64,000 bases of DNA from Mya arenaria (taxonomy: Eukaryota; Mollusca; Bivalvia; Myida; Myidae), in contig NC_069129.1 in assembly GCF_026914265.1 (NCBI RefSeq), forward strand, positions 13,670,269 through 13,734,268. The letters are read 5' to 3'. The notes under the pieces are model-generated. The model was not told the DNA's origin and ran no database searches. It worked only from the letters and a program-made list of their open reading frames with translations. Made by a program: the position numbers and the translations under genes. Shown one piece after another: positions 24,610-38,000 of this stretch. The stretch's first letter is position 1; the number at the start of each line of letters is the position of its first letter.

Positions 24610-25727
24610 GTAAATAACACCATAAAAATTGTACAATGCTCACTATGATTACTCAACACTTCTAACCTGTCAAATGGTCGGTCATATTTTCAACTTTGAT
24701 ATTTTTGCTAGAACGCTCGCTCCGTTGGTCTTAACGACACATGCTAATTACAAGTGTGAGAAGGGATAATCTGATATTTACAGCACTTTGTGTTGGTGCT
24801 AATAATCTTTTATCAGCTGTCATTCTCATAATAAAAGAAATGTGTATGCTTTCCCATTGGATTCACCGAGCAACTATATGTTATAACTGCCTAGAAAGAA
24901 TCTGAATTGTAAATCATCGGCAATTCACTACAAGAGTAACTTCAAAGCTTCCAATCTCAAATCTGCAGTGATAATTTAAGCATTTATCACTTATCTTTGC
25001 GGCAGTGAAATCTTTGAAACTGCTCAATCTTTGTATATCTCAAAATTGAAATAAATATTGTTTAAACCAACTGCAGTTAAAACCCATTAACAAAATGAAC
25101 ATAAATGACATAATTTCATAATGGACCAATTTTTTTTTTAAATAAAATTACTGATATGTTAATCTCAATTTCAATTGGGTTTAGGCACAGTCCAGTCACT
25201 AACAAGAATAAGTCTGACCTGAGCGCAACCATAATAGAGTTGTAAACGTAACCGAGTCGTACCAAGGTAAAATAGGTCTTACGATGTGTGGGACATCTTC
25301 ACTCTCTACACATCATGTGAATCTATATATATGAAGGACCTTTGAAGTCTCCATAACCTTCAGAATATGTTTCACTGTAAACACAGAGGCCACCTTATGA
25401 ATGGGTGTATGACAAAAATCCTTACAATCGAGAATTTCAAATGAATATAAATTTGAGTCCTCAAAATAATTTGGTCAATTTGCAAAATCAAGTAAACATT
25501 ACCTAAACTGACCAATAAGATTCCTAAGTTTAACTACTTAGTAATATTGATTGGAATATACGATTACAAGATACATGCATCAATAAGATGGCCCGGCAGT
25601 TATTCAATTTTCATCACATATTTGATTTATTTATGTTACTTTGATCACATATTATTTAATTACATGTGAATGTCATTATTACGTTTAGACCGATAACTGT
25701 TGGAAGCTGTTCATATTATTAGCAATA

Positions 25728-25902
25728 CAGTCGAACCCCTTTGGCTTGAACTCTCTTGGCTCGAATTCTTCACTGGCTCGAACTGGATTTTAAGGACCAA
25801 TTTCTTTAACCGGAAGATAAGCATTCCCGCTTGGCTCGACTTTTTCGAGGCTCGAGGTACTTTTGACGGTCCCTGTGAGATCGAGCCAACAAGGTTCAAC
25901 TG
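25728..25902. mobile_element. pogo/Tigger-like MITE, copy 1
   Basis: CAGTCGAACCCCTTTGGCTT at the left is mirrored by AAGGTTCAACTG preceded by GAGCCAAC at the right. The interior has TTCCCGCTTGGCTCGA. The same blocks occur at 28621. CAGT(C/T)GAACC ends resemble Tigger/pogo termini; only the left side has an obvious TA. Confidence 0.6.
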
Positions 25903-26107
25903 TTATTGTATACAGGATGGCTTACCATAAATGTCCATGTAATTGAGTATGTCAACAAATGACTTTATGTTTGAATTAGTGAAATATAAATATGACATGA
26001 TTAACAAATTACCCGTGGCATGGCAACTCCCATCGCCGGATACCACTGATACAAACTATGCTATGCTTCGTTGTGTACCTTGGGCAATTTGGCTTTGAAA
26101 ATCTCGT

Positions 26108-26330
26108 AATCATGAATAATTAATGAGGCAGTTTCGTTGGTACCACAAAGTACCAGATGCTTTAGTGACTCGGGTCCGCCTTCCCAGTACAATAATATTT
26201 AGCAGTAGTCAAGACCACACGGCCATGGAGGCTACTGACACTACGATTATTGAACAATATTTGAGTGTAACATGCAAATTCATTGGAAGAAGAGTTGTCT
26301 CTCCTGCCTCATGCATATTCATTAAAACGA
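26108..26330. repeat. Inverted-repeat element, unclassified
   Basis: TGAATAATTAATGAGGCAG at 26113 is mirrored by CTGCCTCATGCATATTCATT near 26306-26325. The open frame between them (from 26123) shows no known domain. Confidence 0.45.
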
Positions 26331-27689
26331 GATTTTGTCAGTCAATTGTCCCACAGTATGTATGAAGTGTAACGGAAGTTGTACCATGGTTGCCAACGAT
26401 GTGCAACTCCTTGTTTACCTTTCTTAACAAATACAGTCAATAAAAGTGAGTAGATTCAAATAATCAAAACAACATTTCTAGTACAAGCGATATGTTTGCT
26501 TCTTTTCTGTTAAAGAATTGACTTAAAAAAACAACTAATCATCAAAATAGTTTTTAAAACATAAATAGGCATTGAGCTGCATTAACAACATTACAAAACA
26601 TTTTAATTTAATCAGTCAATTTTAACATACTTCAAACCTTTCTTAAAACTTAGTTCGGCCTTTAAACCCTATTTGAAATAAACTTGTAGAACACTTGTTT
26701 GTTCACAATCACTATCACGAGTTTATATGTGTCATACGATGGCAGATTGCTGAATAAAATACAAAAAACAGACAGTTAGGTTAAGTGCCATATTAATTTC
26801 AGAATTTCAGAATTAATAACATTTGGTTAAACAGTAATTCAAACACCACCAAACCTATTCGACCATAAGAACTGACCTGTAATAATCATAAGGTCTTAAG
26901 AACTTTACAAAGAAATCAAACCTACTGTCAGATAGTTAGGACAAAAAATGCCTTTCCAGAGATTTGGTTTTACAAATTTAATTTCTCATGTACAATATTC
27001 AGGTTTACAATGGAATTTATATGGGAGGTCACCAAAATGCGATTTTTTTTACGTTTTAGCCGTCGATTATGACAGGAAATTCTGAGGTTTGGCAGTGTCT
27101 GGTAATTATCTTTGATTATAAATGTAACAATAAAGAGCATTTTCATACATGACTATTATAATGTACAATATTTACAAATATGGGAGTGTTATTTTGTAAA
27201 ACATAATAAAAATCGTTTTTATTGTAACTATTTTCTTTTAACAAAAAGGCACCACAATTTTTCTTTTTTCTATCAAAATAACTGATAGCACTTTCTTATG
27301 CTCTAATGTCAAATAACAATAACAAGAGGAACATTACCACAAAAATATATATCACATATTTAAATTCTTTAAATACTGCAAAGATCTTTTGAAAACTTAA
27401 ATAATGATACAGCAAACATCATAGTTTACAGTAGTTGAGAAAATAATGATAAACTCAAAACCTACACACATACATCACTAGCAATAGATATAGAAAACAA
27501 AATAATGAGGAAAGTTTAAACTTCATAAAGCTAGACACTTAAGATTTTATTTTTCTTGCACTTGCGAATTTGCTTTGTTGCGTTTTCATATAACAATAGT
27601 AACAAGCGCATCAAAAGCAGACGCCAACATTCTTCAGTTTTTTAAACTAATTAACAAGTTTAATTACGGGATTAAAGCTAATGAGTTAT

Positions 27690-27985
27690 GGGAGGGTGCC
27701 ACACCCTGCCTTCCTTAATAGAGGCCTTATTCTGCCTCTGCCCTGAGACTAGGAAGTGCACTTCCTGCCTTTTTATTATGCTTTAGATAATATAATTTTT
27801 TCTTCGTTTTATTTAAGATTATTTTATGATTGTTCATACATACAAACTTAATATATCTGGCAGTCTGCAACACCCTGCCCCTTTTCTGCAACACCCTACC
27901 TCTTTTCTGCATTACTCTGACCTTTTTCTTTAGCACCCTTCCCCTTTTTCTAGAGCACCCTGCCCCTTTTTAAAACCTGCTTGAA
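27690..27985 (-). repeat. Short imperfect tandem repeat, pyrimidine-rich on the plus strand
   Basis: About seven imperfect units of the type GCAACACCCTGCCCCTTTTC recur every 25-30 bases between about 27840 and 27980, with looser units before that. Confidence 0.55.
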
Positions 27986-28114
27986 ACCCTTACTGACCTA
28001 AGAAAAAATAACAATCTGAGTTTTGGGACTTGCTATGTATGCGTATTGTTACTGGTGACATGTGTACAATGTTTCGTGTGAATATCTATAACATTTTGCG
28101 AGTTATGAACAAGG

Positions 28115-28340
28115 TTAAAGCTGCAGTCTCACAGATTGACCATTGAACTTCTTTATTTTTCACCTTAGAATAAGCCAGTTTTTGCAAAAATGTCTGGAAA
28201 AGTGCCAACAATATCAGGTCTATTAAATAATTCTGAAACTTTTTTCTTCAAAAAGCAACAACAGACAAGCTAAAAATTCAGTGGTTCTATTTTTGCTTAA
28301 TATCTGATGAAAGTCTCAACCAAATGCAGAATGTTTTAAT
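28115..28340. mobile_element. Diverged copy of the 'AAAGCTGCACTCTC' MITE
   Basis: TTAAAGCTGCAGTCTCACAG matches the left end of the family; following blocks (TTCTTTATTTTTCACCTTAG, AATAAGCCAGTTTTTGC) match the 34763 copy with changes. The right end is not recognisable. Confidence 0.5.
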
Positions 28341-28620
28341 CAAAGCAAAGTTTACTGTTTCCATAGTGTGTGTAATAAGGGCTGTACCATTTAAACATAT
28401 AACCCACGGGGGGAAGGCAATTATTTTCTTAATGTATAGTTGGGTGTCTTTTTCGCTAATTTGGACCCCAGCAGGGCAAATTTACTTATGTACGGGGCTG
28501 CTATAATTTAAAAGTGCCTTACCCCAGGGGTAATATGTTAAAGTGAAATAACTCTAAACCACCCATTGAAGGCAAGTTTGATTTGTACTTTCCCTCTTTT
28601 TAAAATATGTTTTAGACATG

Positions 28621-28784
28621 TACAGTCGAAACCCGTTGGCTCGAAATCCTCGTTTGCTAGAACTAGATGAAAATGACTGATTTCTTACGCTTGAAGGTCA
28701 ACATTCCCGCTTGGCTCAAATTTTCTGAGGCTCAAGTTTTTTGCGTCGGTCACTGGGAGTTCAAGCCAACAGGGTTAAAATGTA
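28621..28784. mobile_element. pogo/Tigger-like MITE, copy 2
   Basis: TACAGTCGAAACCCGTTGGC at the left, CATTCCCGCTTGGCTCAAAT inside and AAGCCAACAGGGTTAAAATG at the right match copy 1 in order. The right terminus is decayed. Confidence 0.55.
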
Positions 28785-29038
28785 GCAGACAACAAACTGG
28801 AACCTCCCCTGTAGAATTTCTTCATTTTGCCATCATGGGAGGGTTGTATGTTTAAATTGTATAGCCCTAACTACGTGCACAAGAAAATGCCATTTCTGAC
28901 TTTGAGTATAATTCTAACATCTAAAACCAAGACCAAGCAGTACAGAAGTAAAGTGATATAAATGCAAATTAAGAATGAATAGAGAAGAATACTACATAAA
29001 CATATAACCTAATTTACACAAAGATTAAAACAAGGTAG

Positions 29039-32000
29039 CTACCATAGGAATTTATATAAGAGATATGATCCAAATATTATGGACAGTCCTATCGCTATAG
29101 GTTTGAAGTAAGACTTTCGTTTCTTCCAAGTGTCACTTTGATGCTGCTTTGCTTTCATTCTACGAAGCATTTCTTGAGTTTTTTCTTTTCGTTTCTCTCT
29201 TTCTTCTTTTCTACGCTGTCTTAATTGAGTACCACTGAAATGGTAAAATCAGAAATAAGGAAATAGTATGCAAGGCTTTTTCATCCCATGATAATTTATT
29301 TATTTATTTATTTTATTTATTTTATGAGGGACATAACAGGAGATTTTTTTTCCACTCCTTGTGTTTATGGGAAAATACAAGATCATGCAAAAATATCTGA
29401 TATCATAGCAAATAAATATGTTGGGAATTCTGTTATGCATACACTATACTGCATACACTATATTGTACTTGAGCTGGTCTTGTTCAGATATTGTTTGTTT
29501 TCAAGAAAAGCATTGCTTTTTATTAATTAACGGAGACTGTGTCTACCGCATAGGGAAAAAAAAATATTTTTAGAGAAACGTGTTTTAAACAAACCTACAT
29601 AGCCTTCTGATTGTTTATAAATCCTATTTATCATACTAAAACCAACATTTACTTTATCAAGGTTAAGTATTACAGCAAATAATTTGTAATTTTTAGCAAT
29701 TTGAAAGTAGCCCAATTTTGGCACCTGGTATAAGGTTAAAAAGCCCTTGTATGCAACTGTCCACCTACTCCTTTGAATGTATTTTTTGATGTTTAATTAT
29801 AAATTAACTGCACATGTTATCATTAATACTTGGAATATCTGTAAATAATTGTAATCAAAATGAGACAAGACATTTTATAAGTTTTTGAGTTGTATCTGTA
29901 TAAATATAGGCTATCGTATCACCAATATCAGTGATAATTGCCAAGTGATAAGTTAATCACATTTTGGATCAAAGGATCACATGTTTGATACACATTTAGA
30001 GCGTTTTCAATTAAAAGTACTGGCTTATGTTTACTTGTGCATCGCTGCAATGGAAAAATCTTGCCTTTATCTCAAGCTTTTGAAAAAACCCTGTTAAATT
30101 GAATTTGATTTGATTTGATTTGCGATTAATAAACCCTTTACATTTATTTAAAAACAAGCAAATTCGTTGAATTGATATCCCCCGCCTGATAAGGCAAAGT
30201 TCATGGATTGGAAATGAAAAGAAGGTGGAATATTTCTATATTAACATGTAATATGGCTGCAGAGAAATGGACCATTATGAACGTTGGATAAAAGTTTGAG
30301 TTTGTTTAGAATAATTATCATGTGTTCAGTCATACATGTATGAACATTACCCGACCAATCAATACCATGAAATGGTTTCGGACAAGATTTTTGTTAGATT
30401 TGGCCTTGTGACCTATTTTTTTTATCACATGTGACCCAGTTTTCTAATTTTTTATTACATGTGACCCAGTTTTAAACATGTCAAAGAGTTCATCAAGGAA
30501 AACATTCTGATCATGTTTCATGAATATTAGACAATACATAATGCCTCTAATGTGTTCCAAAGATTTTTCTAAGATTTGACCTAGTGACCTAGTTTTTGAC
30601 CCCATGTGACCCACTTTTACAAGCGGTCCATATTTCATCAAGGGGTACATCCTGACCAATTTTAAACATAATCTGACTAATCATTACCATGATATGGTTC
30701 CTGACAAGATTTTTCTAAGATTTGACCAGGTGACCTTATTTTCGATCATATGTGACCCAGTTTTATATATGTCTAAGAGTTCATCAAGGAAAACATTTTG
30801 ATTAAGTTTCATGAATATTTGACCATGTATTATGCCTCTAATTTTTGAACCCCATGTGACCCACTTTTACAAGCGGTCCATATTTCATCAAGGGGTACAT
30901 CCTGACCAAGTTTAAACATAATCTGACCAGTCATTACCATAATATGGTTCCTGACAGATTTTTCTAAGATTTGACCTTTTGACCTAATTTTTGATCATAT
31001 GTGACCCAGTTTTATGTAAGTCCAGGAGTTCATCAAGGAAAACATTTTGATACAGTTTCATAAATATTTGATCATGTATAATGCCTCTAGTTTGTTCCAA
31101 AGATTTTTCTAAGATTTGCCTAGTGACCTAGTTTTTGACCCCATGTGACCCACTTTTACAAGTGGTCGAGGTTTGATCAAGGGGAACATTCTGACTAAGT
31201 TTGAACATTTTCTGATCAATGCCTACCAAGATAAGGTTCCGGAGGGACGGATGGAATGACGGACGGACAATGCCAAAACAATATACCCCTACCGAAACCT
31301 TCGATTCGGCGGGGGATAAAAAATGAAGCAATATTAAGTAAACATTTGATAGTTAATTATTAGTTATATGTAAATCACAAACAGGAAACACTATATTCCA
31401 CACTAACCTTTCCTGCTCTGACACATCGTTCCCCTGTTGTTCCTGAGCCTCTTCCATCGAGTTCTCCTGAATCCCCTCTCCCTCTTGGTCACCTGGACCC
31501 CCTTCTGGGCCCTCATCCCTTCTATCCTCCTCACGAAAATTCACCGCTTCATCCACAGGATTATTGTTCTCTGTGTCCAATCTCTCACCCTTTACACCTT
31601 TATCAGTTTCAGTGTCATTAACATTGTCACCGACGATTTCTTTTGCTTCATAGTCTTTAACATAATCATCATCATTTGTCTGAAAAACATGTGCACGTGG
31701 AGGTTTCGGTGGTATAGCTGTCTGGGCCTCATCAAGTTTGCGTTGTTTACTGGGAGAACCTTCCGGATGGTCATCAACTGGGAAACTGCGGGGAGGTGGG
31801 GGAGGAGGGCTACCTCTGTGGGACGGGGAGAGGCTCTCGACACGCTGAGGGGGAGTCGGGGCCTCATCTTCACCTTCCTGTTAACAATGCAAGTGTTGAG
31901 TCCAATTATTTCAGAGATCTTATCAGCAATATATGGGATTCATGCCCAAGGTGCTTAGACCCCTTAAAAAAAATTTTTCCTAGGTCATTTATATTCATTA

Positions 32001-35000
32001 AAGGTACTTCTAATTATTTTAATGCAAATGCCTAGTAAATATATATATTACTTTCCAAATGAATGATAATCTGAAATTAAAGGCTCTCAATTTTGATTTC
32101 AGGATTAATTCTGAATGTCATCATCCCTTTATGTATCATAAAGTTGTAACAAATCAGGGGTTAGATTTATAGAAGGGCAATTTATAACTTAGAGGGTCTA
32201 TGCAGATAATGAGCATGAAATGCATGAAGAACTTAAATGTAAACACAAATCAAACCTTATGTTCAGTGGAAATCACTTATAACTCAAAAATAACAACAAC
32301 AAAAATGACAGAGTGTGATAAATGTTTGAATTCTTGGAAAGACTCGAGATAGTATCTAACAAGAAAGGAATTGAAAGCCTACCCTATTTATGTAATCATC
32401 AAGGACACTATTAACCTGCTGAGCCCCTGCTGACTTGAGAATTTCCTTGCCCCCTGCGATAATCGCCATATACGAAAACTTGAGTTGATCGAACGTCTGT
32501 ATGAGGCCCATCCGGTACGACCGCATCGAAATGAGCAAAGACTGTACATCTATGCCTTCCATTGTACCAGTTTTTTCAACCTGTTTGTACAGAGACCATG
32601 CAGTAATATGAGAATTTGAATATTATAAACGATGACCTGATAAGAAATGATAAATTTTGAGGCTTAATACATTCTAATTATATATGGATAATATTTCTTT
32701 TTTTTGAAATTCATATTTGCTCTTAGTTTTAGAATGAGTCATATATTTGTTAATTTGTATTTCCGTTCCATAGTTAAGTCATTTAAAGAATTCAACCATT
32801 GATTTTCTTTCAATGATTTAAGATAATATTTTGCCATTTCGCGATTTTTCCTCTATATTTGAAGAAAATCAATCATTGAATAGCAAGCACCTCAGTGGAG
32901 TTATATTGTAAACTTAAAATCCTAAATACCAAAACCAATGCTGAATCCACGAGACAGAATGTCCCACTGCGTCCGATGCCAGCACTGCAGTGAATGACTG
33001 ATGGACCAACGTTATTGGAAAGGACGCCCTTCTCCCTGACAGCGTACAGGAACTCAAGAAATGCGTTTGGTGAGCTGGGGATACCGAAGTCTGGCCACGT
33101 TGTATAGTGGAAATGGTAGACCTCTCTAACTTCATTGGTCTGTAGACATACAATAGGGGTTCAAGGATCACAAATCACTGCCAAATTTAACCAAACCAAA
33201 TTCAAAATTTATATGCATGTATATATTTAAATTGAGATCAACAATTCAATATCTAACATGGCAAGGCATGACAAGAAATAGGCTTAACATAGATGAAACA
33301 TTAAGTCATATGATATTTGAAAATATTGTTGTTGTTTTTTCCCTCTATATGATGTACCATGTGTTGTATTGATAAAACATGCACTTAAGTTTATCAGAAC
33401 GGGTTGGTGGTTCAGACTACCGGTACTATGGTTATCTCTGGGGGATTAACACACCAAGAAGTAGATGTCTCAGCAAAAACAAAGTTATTTATCACACATA
33501 AACATGAATAAAATATCATGACATGTTAAATGTCATATGTTGTTATTTTAACTGCAAGAGATACAATAATCAATTTTTAGATTTCAACTCACACACACTA
33601 AAGACCTGCCAATAGTTTTCAAGATTCTTTTCTCAGCATGTGAATAACATTGTGACATAAGGTGGAACAAGAGTGCTATGGAGCGAATGCAAACGCTCAT
33701 CTGTTATTTGTCAGTTGAGAAAGGGTTATAACTCAACAATCATTACAGTCTTAATTATGGGCCTTGCTGTACAAGTGTGTATTGTATCTGGCAACATGTG
33801 AATATCTAGAAAGAGTTATGGCCTAGGTTCAAGTTCTTGCACACCCATGACACTGCTGTTTACACACAGGCTAGGACATAAGAGTCCCTTGTTCGGGATC
33901 TGTTCATTACCCATAAACCATCTCTTCTTCAAACCAGACCATTAAACTATTTACAAACCATCTAAGCAACTTATGACACAATAACCTGAATTGTATTGAG
34001 AACCCTCAGATGCCCATGAATTCTTGATATTGATGTGCAGCTTGAAGTGATAAGCTCACTATCAAAACTGCATTTCAAAAGTTGAATTAATTCAGACTTT
34101 TTTCACATTGCCAACCTTCATACGGTACCTGTAATTTAAGAGATCAATAATTTGCGCATGTAATGGTTTATCTTTTAATCCCGACCCCATACACACAATG
34201 AATATCAGAAGTACATGTATATCAGGACCGTTCATACCTGTAGATTCTCAACGTCAAAGGTTCGCAGTGTGTAGTCTGGCATCTCCTGTTCTTCCTGAAG
34301 GGTTATCTTTAATCCTGTTTCTTCGTACATCATTTCCTCGTCATCTTCATCCTCCCCAAGTGGCCAGTATTGATGGCACTTTAGCTGTATATATTTTGAG
34401 TTACAAGAAGTGCATAAAATAAATGGCTAAAATTATATACAAATTGTATTACCAAAACTAGAGTTCTTCCGAATTCAAAATGTGTGACCTGTTCAAAGCA
34501 CTCCTCATATTCATACCAAATTCAGTACAAATTTCAATGTAAAAAAATGTATGTAGTACATTGAGAACTTTATCTGATTCTTTTACCCCAGCTATATGTA
34601 AGTCACCAGTAATGCAATAACATAACTCCGGTGTTGTTTGAGTTATTCATCTCACCATAGATGTTGGTCAAGAGTTTATGTCTATGAACACTGTCACCAA
34701 GTTTCATCACGATTTGATAATATATTACATCTTGTCTCCACAAGAAAACTTTTTGTTAATGTTAAAGCTGCACTCTCACAGATTGAACGTTTTGACAACT
34801 TTTTTATTTTTTGCCTTGGAATGAGCAAATTTATTCAAAAATGCATGGAAACCAGTGATATAAGACTGCTGACAAAAATTTAGATCGCAGATTTTCATAT
34901 TTAAGTTCAAAAAATGATGTTTTATGCATTTTTCTTAAACCGTTAGTAACGGTTTAAGACATAAAACATTAATTTTTGAAAAGAAATATGAAAATCTGCG

Positions 35001-38000
35001 ATCTAAATTTTTGTCAGCAGTCTTATATCACTAGTTTGCAGATATTTACACAAAAATTGGCTCATTCCAAGACAAAAAATAAACAAGAGAATGATTTTTG
35101 TCAAACATTATGCCCCCCCTGAGTGCCATGTCGTCAGGATTATATGGACAATTGAATGAAATATGCATGGACCGAAATGACAGCTGATTTGTCACTGACA
35201 TTGGATGCCGTTGAGGCAGTTTTAAGATTAGGACAATTCAAAGTGTGAGGATAGTTTGTGTTATGACCATGACCTTTGACTCTATGACCTCAAAATAGAA
35301 ACCTGGAGTCATCAGCTGGTCACCAAAAACCTAAATGTCATGTTTGAGGGCCATGGGTGCAGGCATTGACAAGTTATCACACAGACAAGCTTTTTTCGTT
35401 CAAGGTCACTGTGACCATGGCCTTTGACCCAATGACCCCTAAAATTATAAGAGGTCATCTACAGGTCAGATGCAACTCCAATTCAAGTTTGAGGGCCATG
35501 GGTACAGGCATTGTCGAGTTCTCAATCAAAACATTTTTGCATTCAAGGTCACTGTAAACTTGACCTTTGACCCGATGACTCCTTAAGTCACCTACTGGTC
35601 AGGCCCAACTTCCATGTCAAGTTTGATGATCATAGGTTCAGGCATTGTTGAGATATCACTGGGAGAAGATTTGTTGACTTTTTTGCGTTAAAGGTTACTG
35701 TGACCTTGACCTTGGCCCAATGACCCCTAAAGTCAAGAGGGGTCATCTACTGGTCAGGCCCAACCTTCATGTCCAGTTTGAGCGCCATGGGTGCAGGCAT
35801 TGTTGAGTTATCACAAGGACAACCTTTTACCAATCATGGTCACTGTGACGTTAGCCTTTGGACCAATGACCCCTAAAATCAATAGGGGCCATCTACTGGT
35901 CAGGCCCAGCCTCCAAGTCAAGTTTGAGGGCCATGGGTGCAGGCATTGTCGAGTTATCACAAGGAGAACCTTTTATCATTCAAGGCCACTGTGACCTTGA
36001 CCTTTGGACCGATGACCCCAAAAACATAAGGGGTCATCTACTGGTCAGGCCCAACCTCCAAGTAAAGTTTGAGGGCCATGGATGCAGGCATTGTAAAGTT
36101 ATCACTCGGACAACCTTTTACCGGTCAAGGTCACTGTAACCTTGACCTTTGGCCTGATGACCCCCAATAACTATAGGGGTCATCTACCGGTCATGCCCAA
36201 CTTCCATATCAAGTTTGGTGATCATAGGTCAAGGCATTGTTGAGTTATCACTCGGACAAGCTTTAAAATTATTTTACCATTCAAGGTCACTGTGACCTTT
36301 ACCTTTGACCCGATGATCCCTAAAATCAATAGGGGTCATCTAATGGCCAGGCCCAACCATCATGCCAAGTTTGGTGACCATACGTCCAGGTATTGTTGAG
36401 TTATCACTCAGACAAGCTTTGGTCTACCGACGGACCGACCTACCGACCGACATGTGCAAAGCAATATACCCCTCTTCAAAGGGGGGCATAAAAAGTTGTC
36501 AAAACGGTAAATCTGTGACAGTGTTAACTCTTGGAGTTGCTGAGACAATTTCCCCCCAATTAAACTTGACCTTGACTTAATGCGAACAAACACTGTCACC
36601 AAGTGTCATAGTGATTGGCTAATAAAAGCTTAAACTATAAATACCACTATCAAAAATATTATGTAATGTTGCCTTTACAATTGTAAAATAGCCTTAACTC
36701 CTAATTTTAACAAAAGTATTTTTTCATATCCTATTTATTATGATTTCTTTTTTAGGCATTCTGACCAATTTCCAACATGACAGGCCTGCTCTTGAGATTA
36801 TGCAACGGAGGCTTTTCTGTTTTGGGAGTGCATGAACATTCTACAATCATGACTCAAAATGTCCTGTTCTAAATTATGCATCATGATGCTGGATTAGGAT
36901 AGGTTAGGTTGATTTAATTATGATCAATATAGTCAACAAACCGTTCCTAAATCTTACCATTTACACACAGTTACTTTTAATTTCCTCTTACACTTGGGGA
37001 TTTGTCATATACATGTAACACAACCACTTCAAATTCAATTAACCATGTCCTGGTAATAAATACATTGGTTGTAAAATTTTCATTGATGTTGCAAATATAT
37101 TGTTCATTGATTGCCAATAAATGAGCTTACCACACTTCCTATTTCAAACGCCAAATAAAAATAATTATGTGGCCTCTGTTACATGCTGACAAAAAAACAG
37201 ACTAGCAAGGTAGGGAAAACATTTTATGGTCGAAAATTACTTTAATATGTACAAAGTATGTATTCATTCATATACACACATTCTGATACTTGTTGCCAAA
37301 AAAAATAAAAAAATATATGGGATGTCAGGTATTCGTAAACAACCACAACCTTTAATGAGTCAACATGCGAGGGTATCTTACATGTATATAATTATCGGTA
37401 TACATGTTATTAAGTTATAATATTGAAAATCTAGGCGAGGACAATGTAATTACATTAATATGACATAAAGATTCAAATTAATAAAACATTTCTAGATTCA
37501 GTCAATAGGAAATGTCATATAGTGAAAGAAAAAAGAAAATATATAATGGTTTAAAATTTAAGTTTAATACAATAGGATAAATAACAACCATATGGGTAAA
37601 CACATGTATAATATCAATAAATAATGTTCTCACTATCTGGATCAACGATGCGTAGGGAAAAATTGGATGACTGTTCACAAGGATCTCGTATAGTATGGCT
37701 TTTTATGAATGAAATACCTTGAGAATTGAAATATTTCAGATAAGCTCCAATAGAGATTAGACTTTTATTGTGAATATTTATACAAGGATTTTATTGATTT
37801 ATTATTTAGAATATATTGCCCATATACAGTCTTCGTCGTAACTGGGTTGCCCCAAGCTCAGGACAAGTAAATACGGTTTCTGACAAGTCAAAATTCCCAG
37901 GTGGTTGCCCAACTAAATGGATGTTCTAAACATTGGCTTTCGCATATTTTCGCATGAATTGGTGATGTCACAGCATTACGCGTGCTCAGCATTTCTAGTA

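Larger units (their letters stand above)
20429..29038. other. Intergenic AT-rich stretch between the convergent CUB/LDLa and PTPN1-like genes
   Basis: No exon could be supported. The right part probably includes the 3'UTR of the phosphatase gene (minus strand), but no poly(A) site was assigned. Repeats listed separately lie at 23343, 24105, 24526, 25728, 26108, 27690, 28115 and 28621. Open frames here stay at 91 codons or below and show no domains. Confidence 0.5.
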
